DNA of 35,623 nt from Kurthia sibirica (lineage in GTDB: Bacteria; Bacillota; Bacilli; Bacillales_A; Planococcaceae), in assembly GCF_003143975.1 (NCBI RefSeq), contig NZ_QFVR01000027.1:1-35623 (forward strand). Direction: 5' to 3'. This document shows positions 16,351 through 25,209 of this stretch, in pieces (the stretch's first letter is position 1; each line of letters begins with the position of its first letter). The position numbers and the translations under genes are program-made. Under the pieces are notes generated by a model. The model worked only from the letters and a program-made list of their open reading frames with translations, ran no database searches and was not told where the DNA came from.

Positions 16351-18204
16351 TTGAGAAAGGTGTTCGGAATTTTATTGATTATTGGCATGCTGCCTCTGAT
16401 CGTCTTTCTTTTCACAAAGATTGGCGTTGAATTGAAGTCGGCATCAGCCTTTAGCAAACAGTTTTCCTCCTCCGTTCAAATGACTGAGAAGCAAGCGGTT
16501 GTTCCTACCCTTCTAAGGGATGACAATAACAACACTTTTTCTGAGGAATATACAGAATGGCGTGAACCACTAAAACTTGCTGATATTCCAACTTTTGCAC
16601 AGCAATTATTTGTTCAAAGTGAAGATGCTGGTTTCTATGAGCATATGGGCTTTGACCTCACTGCAATCGCCCGTGCCTTTATGGCCAATAATGATAGTGG
16701 TGTTTCTTCACAGGGTGGGAGTACCATTACGCAACAACTTGTACGTATGCGTTACTTATCACAAGAAAAAACATATGAACGTAAAATGCTTGAAATTTTT
16801 TACGCGTATGAAATCGAGCAAAGAATTACGAAGGACGAAATTTTAAATTCTTATTTAAATGAAATGTACTTTGCCAATGGCGTATACGGCATCGGGGGTG
16901 CAGCTACGTATTATTTCGATAAACCACTAAAAGATTTATCGAAGGCAGAAATTACGTTTATTAGCGCTATTCCAAATAACCCAAGTCTTTACAACCCATT
17001 ACGTTTTTTTGACAATACAAAAAAACGACAACTTCGTTTATTGAATAAGCTTGTCGAAAAAAATGTAATTTCTGAAGAAAAAGCTACACAGTATAAAAAA
17101 GAACCCATTACCTTAAAAATCAAGAAGAAAAAACAGTTATACCCTGCCTATAGTACTTACGTCATGTCTGAATTGCGTAGTCTAATATCAGAAGTTGACG
17201 GTTTTCATAAATTATTTGAAGAAGCTAAAACATCACCTGAAGTGGCTAGCCTCGACAAAAAATTAACAGAAAAAGTGAATGCCGTAATCAATCAAGGTGT
17301 TATTATTCAAACGGCATTGGACGTCAATAAGCAAAATCATGATACGCAAGCGACAAGCGCCCTATTAGCTAATAGAGGAAAGCTTCAAGCCTCAGCCACT
17401 GTCATTGACAATAATACGCGTGAGGTTGTCTCTATTTACGGTGGTAAAAATTATCGAAAATTCGACTTCAATCGTGCCTATCAGGCTAAACGACAACCAG
17501 GTTCTGCCATTAAACCATTGTTAGATTATGCTCCTTATTTAGAAAAATTCAAGGTGACCGCTGATTCTGTTATTAACGGTGCTCCATTTTGCAAAGGAGA
17601 CTACTGCCCAAAAAACTATGGCAATATTACTGTCGATAATATAACGATGCGCACAGCTTTCAAAAATTCCTATAATACTGCCGCTATTCGTTTATTTGAT
17701 CGCGTTGGGATGGACAAAGCATTTTCATATTTACAACCTTTTGCGTTTGATCGTGCTATGAAAAATGATTTGAGCTATAGTGCTGCGATTGGTGGTTTCA
17801 CACATGGTGTATCCAGCTATCAATTAGCTGATGCCTACACGTCATTTATCAATGGCAATTACAATCGTTCCCATGCTATTCGTACAGTCAAAACACGTGA
17901 TGGCAAATTACTCTACGAATGGCCTGAAAAAAATACGCAAATATGGTCACCTTCAACCGTTACAAGTATTAGAAGTTTAATGGCTGAAACCGTGTCATCT
18001 GGTACGGGTCAAGGTATTTCATCTTCAAGCGATTATATTGGCGTGAAAACTGGTACGACAAATGAATACAAAGACTATTGGCTAGCTGGTTTATCATCAC
18101 AGTATACAGCGGCTGTTTGGTTAGGGTATGATACACCAATTGAAATGGAGGCTCTTGAAAAAGAACGTCTTCACCATAAAATATTCAGTGCCATTATGAA
18201 GTGA
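16351..18204 (+). CDS. Class A penicillin-binding protein
   Basis: This bifunctional peptidoglycan synthase is anchored by one N-terminal membrane helix (about residues 4-24). The glycosyltransferase (GT51) domain shows EDAGFYEHMGFD (91-102), GGSTITQQLVR (122-132) and KDEILNSYLNEMYF (161-174). The transpeptidase domain shows SAIK (385-388), SYN (440-442) and KTG (566-568). All catalytic motifs are intact. At 617 residues it is compact, with no long C-terminal extension, resembling PbpG/PbpD-size enzymes rather than PonA. The start is TTG with GGAGG at 7 nt. Two Cys residues in APFCKGDYCPKNY (413, 419) are notable for an extracellular domain and could form a disulfide. Confidence 0.93.
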   Translation: MRKVFGILLIIGMLPLIVFLFTKIGVELKSASAFSKQFSSSVQMTEKQAVVPTLLRDDNNNTFSEEYTEWREPLKLADIPTFAQQLFVQSEDAGFYEHMGFDLTAIARAFMANNDSGVSSQGGSTITQQLVRMRYLSQEKTYERKMLEIFYAYEIEQRITKDEILNSYLNEMYFANGVYGIGGAATYYFDKPLKDLSKAEITFISAIPNNPSLYNPLRFFDNTKKRQLRLLNKLVEKNVISEEKATQYKKEPITLKIKKKKQLYPAYSTYVMSELRSLISEVDGFHKLFEEAKTSPEVASLDKKLTEKVNAVINQGVIIQTALDVNKQNHDTQATSALLANRGKLQASATVIDNNTREVVSIYGGKNYRKFDFNRAYQAKRQPGSAIKPLLDYAPYLEKFKVTADSVINGAPFCKGDYCPKNYGNITVDNITMRTAFKNSYNTAAIRLFDRVGMDKAFSYLQPFAFDRAMKNDLSYSAAIGGFTHGVSSYQLADAYTSFINGNYNRSHAIRTVKTRDGKLLYEWPEKNTQIWSPSTVTSIRSLMAETVSSGTGQGISSSSDYIGVKTGTTNEYKDYWLAGLSSQYTAAVWLGYDTPIEMEALEKERLHHKIFSAIMK

Positions 18205-18214
18205 TTTTTACTTT

Positions 18215-18272
18215 AGCGTTGTTGATCTGTAGTTCTTCTTCATCAAGAGCTATATCATTAACAACGCTTTTC
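18215..18272 (+). terminator. Probable terminator after the PBP gene
   Basis: AGCGTTGTT (18215-18223) pairs with AACAACGCT (18260-18268) followed by T4. The long loop can fold a second hairpin (AGTTCTT with AAGAGCT). The wide loop makes this less typical than the other terminators here. Confidence 0.5.
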
Positions 18273-18282
18273 CACATAAAAA

Positions 18283-18480
18283 GAGCCTGGGACAGAACAA
18301 AAATAGTATGTCTCACATACGAATAATCAAATCAATTGAACGCGCAGAAAATCCCACAAGAATGCAGTGACGAGGAGCTTGAAGCCATGTCCGCGGAAAG
18401 TGATTGAAATAAATAATCCCATATGATTTCGAAAAATCATACGGGATTTTCTTTGTTGAAAATACTGTTGTCTCAGGCTC
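18283..18480. repeat. Dispersed intergenic repeat, copy A
   Basis: This 198 bp element matches the reverse complement of 27290-27510 over its whole length with few differences. Its ends are imperfect inverted repeats of the type GAGCCTGgGACA / TGTCTCAGGCTC. Near the right end is a strong palindrome built on CCATATGATTT / AAATCATACGGG (about 18418-18445). It lies between the convergent PBP and DUF5366 genes and ends 7 bp before the stop codon of the latter. Small reading frames crossing it are not conserved as genes. It looks like a mobile-element-derived or structured intergenic repeat. Confidence 0.85.
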
Positions 18481-18487
18481 TCCATCT

Positions 18488-19048
18488 TTAATTGAAAGGT
18501 AAGCTTGATACGATACCATTGTACAATTTGAAAAAGGCATAAACGACCAATGTAATAATGACTACCCAAGTTACCATTTCAAATAACATGACCCCAACTG
18601 AGGCACCAAATGATACATGAACACTAATTTTATAAATAACAAAAACAAAATAAATGAATATTGTCACGACGAAAATCGCTGCCAAGATATAGATATTCGT
18701 AATGCCGATGGCTGAGAGCAGTGAACCGAAGAAAAAGATGACACTGCCACCCTTTAAAGCGAACACTCCTTTTCCTTCAATATCTTTTGAAAAGAAGAGC
18801 ATACCCATATCATGAATCGTTTCACCGATTAATTTCAACGCAGAAAATATCATGAAATAAATCGTTGCGATGACAATCAGGAGAAACACGCGCAATTGGA
18901 TTTCTGAAAGAAACTCTCTCACGCCAGTATAAACACCGATTTTCTTAAAAATCTCAATACTTTCAGTAACGGTGTATAAGCCAAACGTTAAACTAAATAG
19001 AATAATCGTTATTAACGGTAAATAACCATAGATATATGGATTTTTCAT
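18488..19048 (-). CDS. DUF5366-like membrane protein (YufK-type)
   Basis: This is a polytopic membrane protein of 186 residues with about five hydrophobic segments: PLITIILFSLTFGLY, VFLLIVIATIYFMIF, SVIFFFGSLLSAIGI, AAIFVVTIFIYFVFVIY and MVTWVVIITLVVYAFF. I believe it belongs to the DUF5366/YufK family found next to the mrp operon in Bacillus; the family name is from memory of length and context. No enzymatic motif is visible. It is divergent from mrpA, with 173 bp between them. GAGGGC lies about 10 nt before the start. Confidence 0.7.
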   Translation of the reverse strand: MKNPYIYGYLPLITIILFSLTFGLYTVTESIEIFKKIGVYTGVREFLSEIQLRVFLLIVIATIYFMIFSALKLIGETIHDMGMLFFSKDIEGKGVFALKGGSVIFFFGSLLSAIGITNIYILAAIFVVTIFIYFVFVIYKISVHVSFGASVGVMLFEMVTWVVIITLVVYAFFKLYNGIVSSLPFN

Positions 19049-19153
19049 AAATATTTTTGCCCTCGATTTTTCATTAATTTTTTTGACGTTTCTTCTTATT
19101 TATAATATCGGAAAATCAACACACTATTCAAGGCTTGTCTTGTAGTTATTGCC

Positions 19154-19182
19154 ATGCAAAGCTTTAAAATATCAGCTATACT
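19154..19182 (+). promoter_or_regulatory. Putative promoter of the mrp operon
   Basis: TATACT (19177-19182) is preceded at 17 bp by ATGCAA (19154-19159), about 40 bp upstream of the mrpA start. The -10 is good and the -35 is weak. Confidence 0.4.
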
Positions 19183-19221
19183 GACTTTAATCACATTGAT
19201 TCATTCGAAAGGAGAATTCTT

Positions 19222-21642
19222 TTGACGCAAGTATTACTTATTTTTTTACCGGTAGTTTGCGCTCTACTCATACCGTTATTGTTTAAAAAACTTCCTTCGA
19301 TACACACTGGGTGGTTCGTCTTGCTCGTACCAGCTTCTTTAGCGGTATATTATGCAACCTTCGTGACGAAGCTTGAAAATCATGGTCCTTATACGTCAAC
19401 TTTTCATTGGGTAAAATCTTTAGATTTATCTTTCACCTCGTATATCGATGGGTTGAGCTTACTTTTTTCTTTACTAATCACCGGGATAGGGGCGCTCGTT
19501 GTTCTGTATTCCATCTTTTATCTGGACAAGAACAAAGAACAGTTGCACAATTTCTATTTCTACTTGCTTATGTTTATGACAGCAATGCTTGGAGTTGTTC
19601 AATCAGATCACTTAATTAGCCTTTATCTATTTTGGGAGCTAACATCTATATCATCCTTTTTACTAATTGGTTATTGGTATAATCGCGATAAATCAAGATT
19701 TGGCGCACTCAAATCGATGATGATTACTGTTTTTGGTGGATTAATGATGTTGGGTGGGTTTTTATTAGTTGCTAATATGGGTGATACATATTCCATTCGT
19801 GACTTAGTGGCTCAAGCTCCTACTTTAGCGAGCTCACCTTATTTTGTATTGGCTTTAGTACTTATTTTACTTGGAGCCTTTACAAAATCGGCTCAGTTCC
19901 CATTTTATATATGGTTACCTGATGCAATGGAAGCTCCAACACCGGTTAGTGCCTATTTACACTCTGCGACAATGGTCAAAGCAGGTATTTATTTAGTCGC
20001 TCGACTGACCCCAATATTCGCTATTAGTGAATATTGGATTTGGCTTGTACTCGGCAGTGGACTGATTACATTATTCTGGGGATCTTTCTTTGCACTCAAG
20101 CAAACGGACCTCAAAGGGATTCTCGCATTTTCTACAGTTAGTCAGCTCGGTCTTATCATGTCGATGCTCGGTGCTGCAGCTATCTCACTACATGTTGATG
20201 GCGGGTCTTCTGCTATCTTCAAATTTGCAGCTTTCGCAGCGATTTTCCACCTCATCAATCACGCTACTTTTAAAGGGAGTCTCTTTATGATTGCTGGTAT
20301 TGTCGATCATGAAACAGGCACACGTGATATACGTAAACTTGGTGGCTTGATGAGTCTGATGCCTATCAGTTTTACCGTCGCTGCAATTGGTAGTTTATCG
20401 ATGGCGGGTCTTCCCCCATTTAACGGTTTCTTGAGCAAAGAGTTATTTTTCACTTCGATGCTTGCTTTAAAAGAGTTCACATTATTCAATTTTGACACAT
20501 GGGGAGCGATCATCCCTATCATAGCTTGGGTCGCAAGCGTCTTCACTTTTGCTTATTGTTTGTATTTCCTTTACAACACCTTCATTGCGAAAAGTGATTA
20601 TAAAGAACTTCCTAAAAAACCTCATGAAGCACCATTTGGCATGCTAATTTCGCCTATTATTTTAGCGAGTTTTGTCGTTATTATTTTCTTCATCCCTAAT
20701 ATAATTGGTAAGTATTTCGTCAAACCGGCCGTATTAGCTATCCAACCGCAACTTTATCGTTCTGCTAGTGAGATCGATATTACAGTCAAAGCTTTCCACG
20801 GTTTTAAATCGACGGAACTCTGGATGACGATAGCAGTTGTCATTGTTGGTTTCATCTTATTTTCAACGATGAAAAAATGGCGGAAAATTTATACACTCGT
20901 GCCAGAAAAATGGTCCTTCAATCATTTATATGACCAACTAATGCTCGCTGCTGATGTTGGCAGTAAAAAATTGTCCAATCTATATATGACAGGTGCTATT
21001 AGACATTATTTAATGTATATGTTCGCTTGTATTGTAGCGCTTGTAGTAACAACATTATTCCTCAAGGATGGTTTCAAATTCAGTTTTGCACATACAGCAA
21101 AAATCGGTATTTTTGAAGTAGCCATCGTGATCGTTTTAATCGTCGGTACGTTGACCGTACTATTAGCAAAATCAAGATTAACAGCGATTATTGCGCTCGG
21201 AGCAGTCGGTTATTCTGTGGCGTTATTTTTCATCATCTTCAATGCGCCTGACTTAGCCTTGACTCAACTTGTAATCGAAACGGTATCCGTCGCATTATTC
21301 TTACTAGCGTTTTACCATTTACCGAAGCGATATCGTATAGAAGAGCGCATGCCTTTTAAAATCAATAACTTTTTAATCGCTCTAGGCGTAGGCATCATGG
21401 TGACCTTGTTGGCACTTTCTGCGCAATCTCAAAAACTTATTCCTTCTATTAGTCAGTATTACAAAGATACGGTCTTTACAGAAGCTGGCGGTGGTAATAT
21501 CGTCAATGTTATTCTCGTAGATTACCGTGGCTTTGATACATTATTTGAAATTACCGTACTATCAATTGCTGGGATGGCGATTATCGGTATGATTAAGCTT
21601 CGTTTATCTCGAAAGGAGAAGAAATCACATGAAAATGAATAA
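19222..21642 (+). CDS. mrpA: Na+/H+ antiporter Mrp subunit A
   Basis: This is the largest subunit of the seven-protein Mrp (Mnh/Sha) CPA3 antiporter, which exports Na+ in exchange for H+ and supports pH and sodium homeostasis. The N-terminal ~500 residues resemble NuoL/ND5 of complex I: HNFYFYLLMFMTAMLGVVQSDHL, LYLFWELTSISSFLLIGYWY and PFYIWLPDAMEAPTPVSAYLHSATMVKAGIYL. The C-terminal ~200 residues carry the MrpB-like domain, including NAPDLALTQLVIETVSVALFLLAFYHLP. At 806 residues it is full length. It has a TTG start with AAGGAG. It overlaps mrpB by 14 bp. Confidence 0.97.
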   Translation: MTQVLLIFLPVVCALLIPLLFKKLPSIHTGWFVLLVPASLAVYYATFVTKLENHGPYTSTFHWVKSLDLSFTSYIDGLSLLFSLLITGIGALVVLYSIFYLDKNKEQLHNFYFYLLMFMTAMLGVVQSDHLISLYLFWELTSISSFLLIGYWYNRDKSRFGALKSMMITVFGGLMMLGGFLLVANMGDTYSIRDLVAQAPTLASSPYFVLALVLILLGAFTKSAQFPFYIWLPDAMEAPTPVSAYLHSATMVKAGIYLVARLTPIFAISEYWIWLVLGSGLITLFWGSFFALKQTDLKGILAFSTVSQLGLIMSMLGAAAISLHVDGGSSAIFKFAAFAAIFHLINHATFKGSLFMIAGIVDHETGTRDIRKLGGLMSLMPISFTVAAIGSLSMAGLPPFNGFLSKELFFTSMLALKEFTLFNFDTWGAIIPIIAWVASVFTFAYCLYFLYNTFIAKSDYKELPKKPHEAPFGMLISPIILASFVVIIFFIPNIIGKYFVKPAVLAIQPQLYRSASEIDITVKAFHGFKSTELWMTIAVVIVGFILFSTMKKWRKIYTLVPEKWSFNHLYDQLMLAADVGSKKLSNLYMTGAIRHYLMYMFACIVALVVTTLFLKDGFKFSFAHTAKIGIFEVAIVIVLIVGTLTVLLAKSRLTAIIALGAVGYSVALFFIIFNAPDLALTQLVIETVSVALFLLAFYHLPKRYRIEERMPFKINNFLIALGVGIMVTLLALSAQSQKLIPSISQYYKDTVFTEAGGGNIVNVILVDYRGFDTLFEITVLSIAGMAIIGMIKLRLSRKEKKSHENE

Positions 21643-22051
21643 TGTCATTTTGAAAACGACGACACAGGTTGTTTTCTTCATCATCTTCCTCTTCTCGATT
21701 CATATTTTTTTAGCGGGGCATTTTGCTCCTGGAGGCGGCTTCGTTGGAGGTTTATTAACAGCTAGTGCCCTCGTTCTTCTCTTGTTAACATACGATTTAA
21801 AAACGGTGAAGAATCTCTTGCCAATTAACTATATGACATTGACAGCAGTTGGCTTACTACTTGCTTTAGGCACAGCTAGTTTATCTGCATTTTTTGGAGA
21901 GGCCTTCTTCATGCATTATTTTGACCATTTTAATATTCCTTTACTTGGTGACACCGAACTACATACTGCGATGATTTTCGATTTAGGTGTGTATTTTGTT
22001 GTCGTAGGTGTCACGATGATTATCATTCAATCAATTGGAGGCGATGAATAG
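21629..22051 (+). CDS. mrpB: Na+/H+ antiporter Mrp subunit B
   Basis: This small membrane subunit of the Mrp complex has 140 residues and four membrane helices. The family block HFAPGGGFVGGLLTASALVLLLL (about 30-52) is clear. AAAGGAG lies inside the mrpA coding end, and the ATG at 21629 overlaps the mrpA stop by 14 bp; a second in-frame ATG at 21635 is possible. The stop codon overlaps the mrpC start, indicating translational coupling. Confidence 0.95.
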   Translation: MKMNNVILKTTTQVVFFIIFLFSIHIFLAGHFAPGGGFVGGLLTASALVLLLLTYDLKTVKNLLPINYMTLTAVGLLLALGTASLSAFFGEAFFMHYFDHFNIPLLGDTELHTAMIFDLGVYFVVVGVTMIIIQSIGGDE

Positions 22052-22392
22052 TGGAAGTTTTAATGGCCTTTGTAATCGGCTTCTTATTCATGGCTGCCGT
22101 ATATCTTATTTTATCTAAAAGTATTTTACGTATTATTATCGGTACAGGTTTATTGAGCCACGGTGCTCATCTCTTGATTTTAACAATGGGTGGATTAACG
22201 AACGATGCGCCACCCGTTTTAGCTGAAGGGGCTAAAAATATGGCCGATCCTTTACCTCAAGCATTAATTTTAACAGCGATTGTTATTAGCTTTGGTGTTA
22301 CTGCCTTTTTCCTTGTACTAGCCTATCGTGCATACCAGGAATTAGGTACTGATAATATCGATGAATTGAGGGGGAAATTAAAGGATGACTAA
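22051..22392 (+). CDS. mrpC: Na+/H+ antiporter Mrp subunit C
   Basis: A NuoK/ND4L-like subunit of 113 residues with three helices. The conserved glycine/histidine region is GTGLLSHGAHLLILTMGG, followed by DPLPQALILTAIVISFGVTAFFLVLAYR, a segment diagnostic for MrpC/NuoK. The start is GTG sharing one base with the mrpB stop (TAGTG). It overlaps mrpD by 8 bp. Confidence 0.95.
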   Translation: MEVLMAFVIGFLFMAAVYLILSKSILRIIIGTGLLSHGAHLLILTMGGLTNDAPPVLAEGAKNMADPLPQALILTAIVISFGVTAFFLVLAYRAYQELGTDNIDELRGKLKDD

Positions 22393-23869
22393 CTTTTTAC
22401 TATTGCCAATCATACTTCCTTTCTTGACAGCGATTTTGTTGATGTTCGCTCCTAAAAACATCATCTATCAACGCACTTTGACGATGATTGGTCTCATTAT
22501 TACAACAGGCTGTTCACTGGCACTTATCCAGATCGTACACACATCAGGTATTCAGGTCGTCACATTTGGTAATTGGCCTGCACCATTTGGTATTTCGATG
22601 GTCGCTGATATGGTTGCTGTCTTGCTTATTACAACAAGTGTCATCATTACATTATTTACAGTGGTATACAGTTTTAAATCCATTGGCATTGCACGTGAAA
22701 AATTCTTCTATTACCCTGGTGTATTATTAATGCTTACTGGTGTCAATGGCGCATTCATGACTGGTGATATTTTCAATTTATTCGTCTTTTTCGAAGTGTT
22801 ACTTATGGCTTCTTATTTATTAAGTGTCATCGGAGGCGAAAAAAAACAATTACGTGAATCGATGAAATATATTTTAGTAAATGTCGTTTCATCTGCTTTA
22901 TTTGTCATCACAGTTGCCCTACTCTATTCGGTAGTTGGCACATTAAATATGGCTGATATTTCGGTGAAAATCGCAGAAATCAATCAGCCAGGAATCATTA
23001 CAACAATCGGTATTTTATTTTTAGTGGTCTTCGGTTTGAAGGCAGCTATTTTCCCCTTGTTCTTTTGGTTACCGAGCTCTTATGCCGCACCCCCTGTTCC
23101 TGTACTCGCACTATTTGGCGCGCTGCTAACGAAGGTCGGTGTTTACGCAATTATGCGTACATATACTTTGTTCTTCGTTCATGATATTGGCTATACCCAT
23201 ATGATTCTACTGGTATTGAGTGTACTTACTATTTTAGCTGGTTGTATTGGCGCACTTTCAACATTCAATGTTAAAAATATTATTATTTATAATATTGTGA
23301 TTGCAGTCGGTGTCATTTTATTTGGTGTAGCTCAAATGAATGATACTAGCATGATTGGTGCAATGTATTATCTCGTCCATGATATGTTAATAAAAGCAGC
23401 ATTATTTTTCCTAGTCGGTATTATGATTTTCTTAACGGGTACGGAAAATCTACGGAAAATGGGCGGTATGATGCGTAGCTATCCATCATTGGCATGGACC
23501 TATTTAATTGCTGCATTTGGTCTAGCTGGTATTCCACCTTTAAGTGGCTTTATCGGAAAAATGCTCATCGTAAAAGGTGGATTTGAAGCGGATCATATTT
23601 GGTCTAGTATCTGGATATTATTATCGAGTTTAGTTGTTTTACTATCTGTTATTCGCATCTTCATCTACGGTTTTTGGGGCGAAGAAAAACGTCTTGTCGC
23701 AGTCGAAAAACGTCAAGGTTACTGGCGTCTGTATATTCCAGCTACCATCTTAGTTGCGATTACTGTCTTTTATGGTGTTGGTGCTGAATGGATCATGCCT
23801 TATATGCGTGATGCAGCTGACGTACTATTAAATCCATCTGTTTATACAGATGCAGTATTGAAGGAGTGA
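22385..23869 (+). CDS. mrpD: Na+/H+ antiporter Mrp subunit D
   Basis: This NuoN/NuoM-like proton-translocating subunit has 494 residues and about fourteen helices. Hallmarks are DIFNLFVFFEVLLMASYLL (with the membrane glutamate), the LKAAIFPLFFWLPSSYAAPPVPVLALFGALLTKVGVYA block and the YYLVHDMLIKAALFFLVG helix. The ATG lies inside the end of mrpC (ATGACTAA). mrpE starts 7 bp after the stop. Confidence 0.97.
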   Translation: MTNFLLLPIILPFLTAILLMFAPKNIIYQRTLTMIGLIITTGCSLALIQIVHTSGIQVVTFGNWPAPFGISMVADMVAVLLITTSVIITLFTVVYSFKSIGIAREKFFYYPGVLLMLTGVNGAFMTGDIFNLFVFFEVLLMASYLLSVIGGEKKQLRESMKYILVNVVSSALFVITVALLYSVVGTLNMADISVKIAEINQPGIITTIGILFLVVFGLKAAIFPLFFWLPSSYAAPPVPVLALFGALLTKVGVYAIMRTYTLFFVHDIGYTHMILLVLSVLTILAGCIGALSTFNVKNIIIYNIVIAVGVILFGVAQMNDTSMIGAMYYLVHDMLIKAALFFLVGIMIFLTGTENLRKMGGMMRSYPSLAWTYLIAAFGLAGIPPLSGFIGKMLIVKGGFEADHIWSSIWILLSSLVVLLSVIRIFIYGFWGEEKRLVAVEKRQGYWRLYIPATILVAITVFYGVGAEWIMPYMRDAADVLLNPSVYTDAVLKE

Positions 23870-23876
23870 TAAGAAA

Positions 23877-24356
23877 ATGGCTATTCAAATACTACTCAAT
23901 TTCTTTATCGCCCTCATTTGGATGTTCCTGTCGATTAACTTCACAGGTCAAGGCTTGATCATCGGCTACTTATTAGGGCTTGTTATGCTTTATATTATGC
24001 GCAATATGTTTACTAGTCGCTTTTATCTCCATCGTCTTTGGGCAGTGATCAAACTAACTTGTTTATTTTTCAAAGAATTATGGCTAGCAAATATTGCCGT
24101 AGTGAAAATTGCACTGGCTACAAAAAACACAATGGAACCCGCATTTTTTGAATACCCAACAGTCCTTGAAAAAGATTGGGAAGTGACATTATTATCAAGT
24201 CTAATCACCCTAACGCCGGGGACGATTGTCGTACATGTATCGGATGATTCCAAGCTGTTATATATCCATGCTATCGATATAGATGATGTGGACGCCACAA
24301 TTCGATCTATTAAAGATTCATTTGAAGAAGCTATTTTGGAGGTGAGTCGCTCATGA
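23877..24356 (+). CDS. mrpE: Na+/H+ antiporter Mrp subunit E
   Basis: This accessory membrane subunit has 159 residues. It has two N-terminal hydrophobic helices (INFTGQGLIIGYLLGLVMLYIM), then a membrane-associated segment FFKELWLANIAVVKIAL, and a soluble C-terminal part with LLSSLITLTPGTIVVHVSDD. That last block is the best MrpE marker. AAGGAGTG precedes the ATG. The stop overlaps mrpF by 4 bp (ATGA). Confidence 0.95.
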   Translation: MAIQILLNFFIALIWMFLSINFTGQGLIIGYLLGLVMLYIMRNMFTSRFYLHRLWAVIKLTCLFFKELWLANIAVVKIALATKNTMEPAFFEYPTVLEKDWEVTLLSSLITLTPGTIVVHVSDDSKLLYIHAIDIDDVDATIRSIKDSFEEAILEVSRS

Positions 24357-24634
24357 TGAACTTCATACTTGCTATGATTATCCTCATCTCATTAGCACTT
24401 ATCGGGCTCGTGTATCGCCTTGTTAAAGGTCCTTCAGCTCCTGACCGTGTCATCGCACTCGATTCAATCGGTGTATCTGTCATTGCACTTGTCGGATTAT
24501 TTTCGATTTATGTCGAAACGAGTTTTTATATCGATATTGCATTGTTACTTGCTATACTATCGTTTATCGGTACAATTGCCTTTTCTAAATTTATAGAGAA
24601 GGGAGAGATTATTGACCGTGATGATTCTAATTAA
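24353..24634 (+). CDS. mrpF: Na+/H+ antiporter Mrp subunit F
   Basis: This three-helix subunit has 93 residues. The signature is RLVKGPSAPDRVIALDSIGV (about 22-41), with the functionally important Asp in APDRV. It starts with tandem ATG codons; the first overlaps the mrpE stop as ATGA. It overlaps mrpG by 23 bp, consistent with coupled translation. Confidence 0.95.
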   Translation: MMNFILAMIILISLALIGLVYRLVKGPSAPDRVIALDSIGVSVIALVGLFSIYVETSFYIDIALLLAILSFIGTIAFSKFIEKGEIIDRDDSN

Positions 24635-24980
24635 TACGTTAATCATTCTTAGCATCGCGCTAGGCACGTTTTTCATAATCGTGACAGCAATCGGCTTAAT
24701 TCGATTTCCAGACGTTTATACACGTGCTCATGCGGCTTCTAAAAGCGCGACGCTTGGTGTCATGTTTATACTGATTGGTGCATTTATCTATTTTTGGGCC
24801 GAAGAAGGTGTCTACAATCCACGCTTATTACTAGGGATTCTCTTTTTGTTTATCACAGGACCAGTCGGTGGTCATCTGATGGCTCGTGCAGCTTACTTCT
24901 CTGGTGTTAAGCCTTGGAAGGGGACAGTTAAAGACGACCTAAAAAAAGAATATGATCGCAAAAAGGCATGTGAAAAATAA
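24612..24980 (+). CDS. mrpG: Na+/H+ antiporter Mrp subunit G
   Basis: This last Mrp subunit has 122 residues and three helices. Markers are IGLIRFPDVYTRAHAASKSATLG and FLFITGPVGGHLMARAAYFSG. The start is taken as TTG at 24612, where GGGAGAG lies 4-6 nt upstream; a GTG at 24618 and an ATG at 24621 in the same frame are alternatives. The C-terminal tail is strongly charged (KDDLKKEYDRKKACEK). A terminator follows directly, so the operon is mrpABCDEFG with nothing added. Confidence 0.93.
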   Translation: MTVMILINTLIILSIALGTFFIIVTAIGLIRFPDVYTRAHAASKSATLGVMFILIGAFIYFWAEEGVYNPRLLLGILFLFITGPVGGHLMARAAYFSGVKPWKGTVKDDLKKEYDRKKACEK

Positions 24981-24984
24981 CTAT

Positions 24985-25018
24985 AAAAGCCAGCAATCTC
25001 AAAAGTTGCTGGCTTTTT
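24985..25018 (+). terminator. Terminator of the mrp operon
   Basis: AAAAGCCAGCAA (24985-24996) pairs with TTGCTGGCTTTT (25006-25017) around a 9 nt loop and ends in T5. Confidence 0.9.
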
Positions 25019-25051
25019 CTCTGTAGAAAATGAGGCTCACTGTCAAATTGA

Positions 25052-25141
25052 GGTTCTATTGCAAAGTTTAAAACCTCACCAAATTTCAAGGACATGACTT
25101 TTCTTCTGAATTTCAAGCAGCAAGTAAACTTTGCAACAGAA
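25052..25141. mobile_element. 90 bp mini-element with IS6-type terminal repeats
   Basis: The left end GGTTCTATTGCAAAGTTTA and the right end, read in reverse as GCTTCTGTTGCAAAGTTTA, match at 17 of 19 positions. Both resemble the well-known IS6-family (IS257/IS431/IS240) terminal repeat GGTTCTGTTGCAAAGTTT. Only about 50 bp lie between them, with no transposase. Inside, AATTTCAAG occurs twice. This looks like an internally deleted IS or MITE in the mrpG-pepA gap. No 8 bp target duplication is obvious. Confidence 0.65.
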
Positions 25142-25160
25142 GCGTAAATACGATAGAACG

Positions 25161-25196
25161 AAAAAACACGCCGACAATTAACATGTCGACGTGTTG
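25161..25196 (-). terminator. Terminator of pepA
   Basis: In the minus-strand transcript AACACGtCGACA pairs with TGTCGgCGTGTT, followed by T6 (plus-strand A-run at 25161-25166). It lies 13 bp after the pepA stop codon. Confidence 0.85.
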
Positions 25197-25209
25197 CGTA
25201 TGAAAAGTA

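Noticed and set aside
18313-18569. Small minus-strand reading frames at 18313-18540 and 18327-18569
   Set aside because: They run through the non-coding dispersed repeat and the end of the DUF5366 gene, have no ribosome binding site, and copy B does not preserve them.
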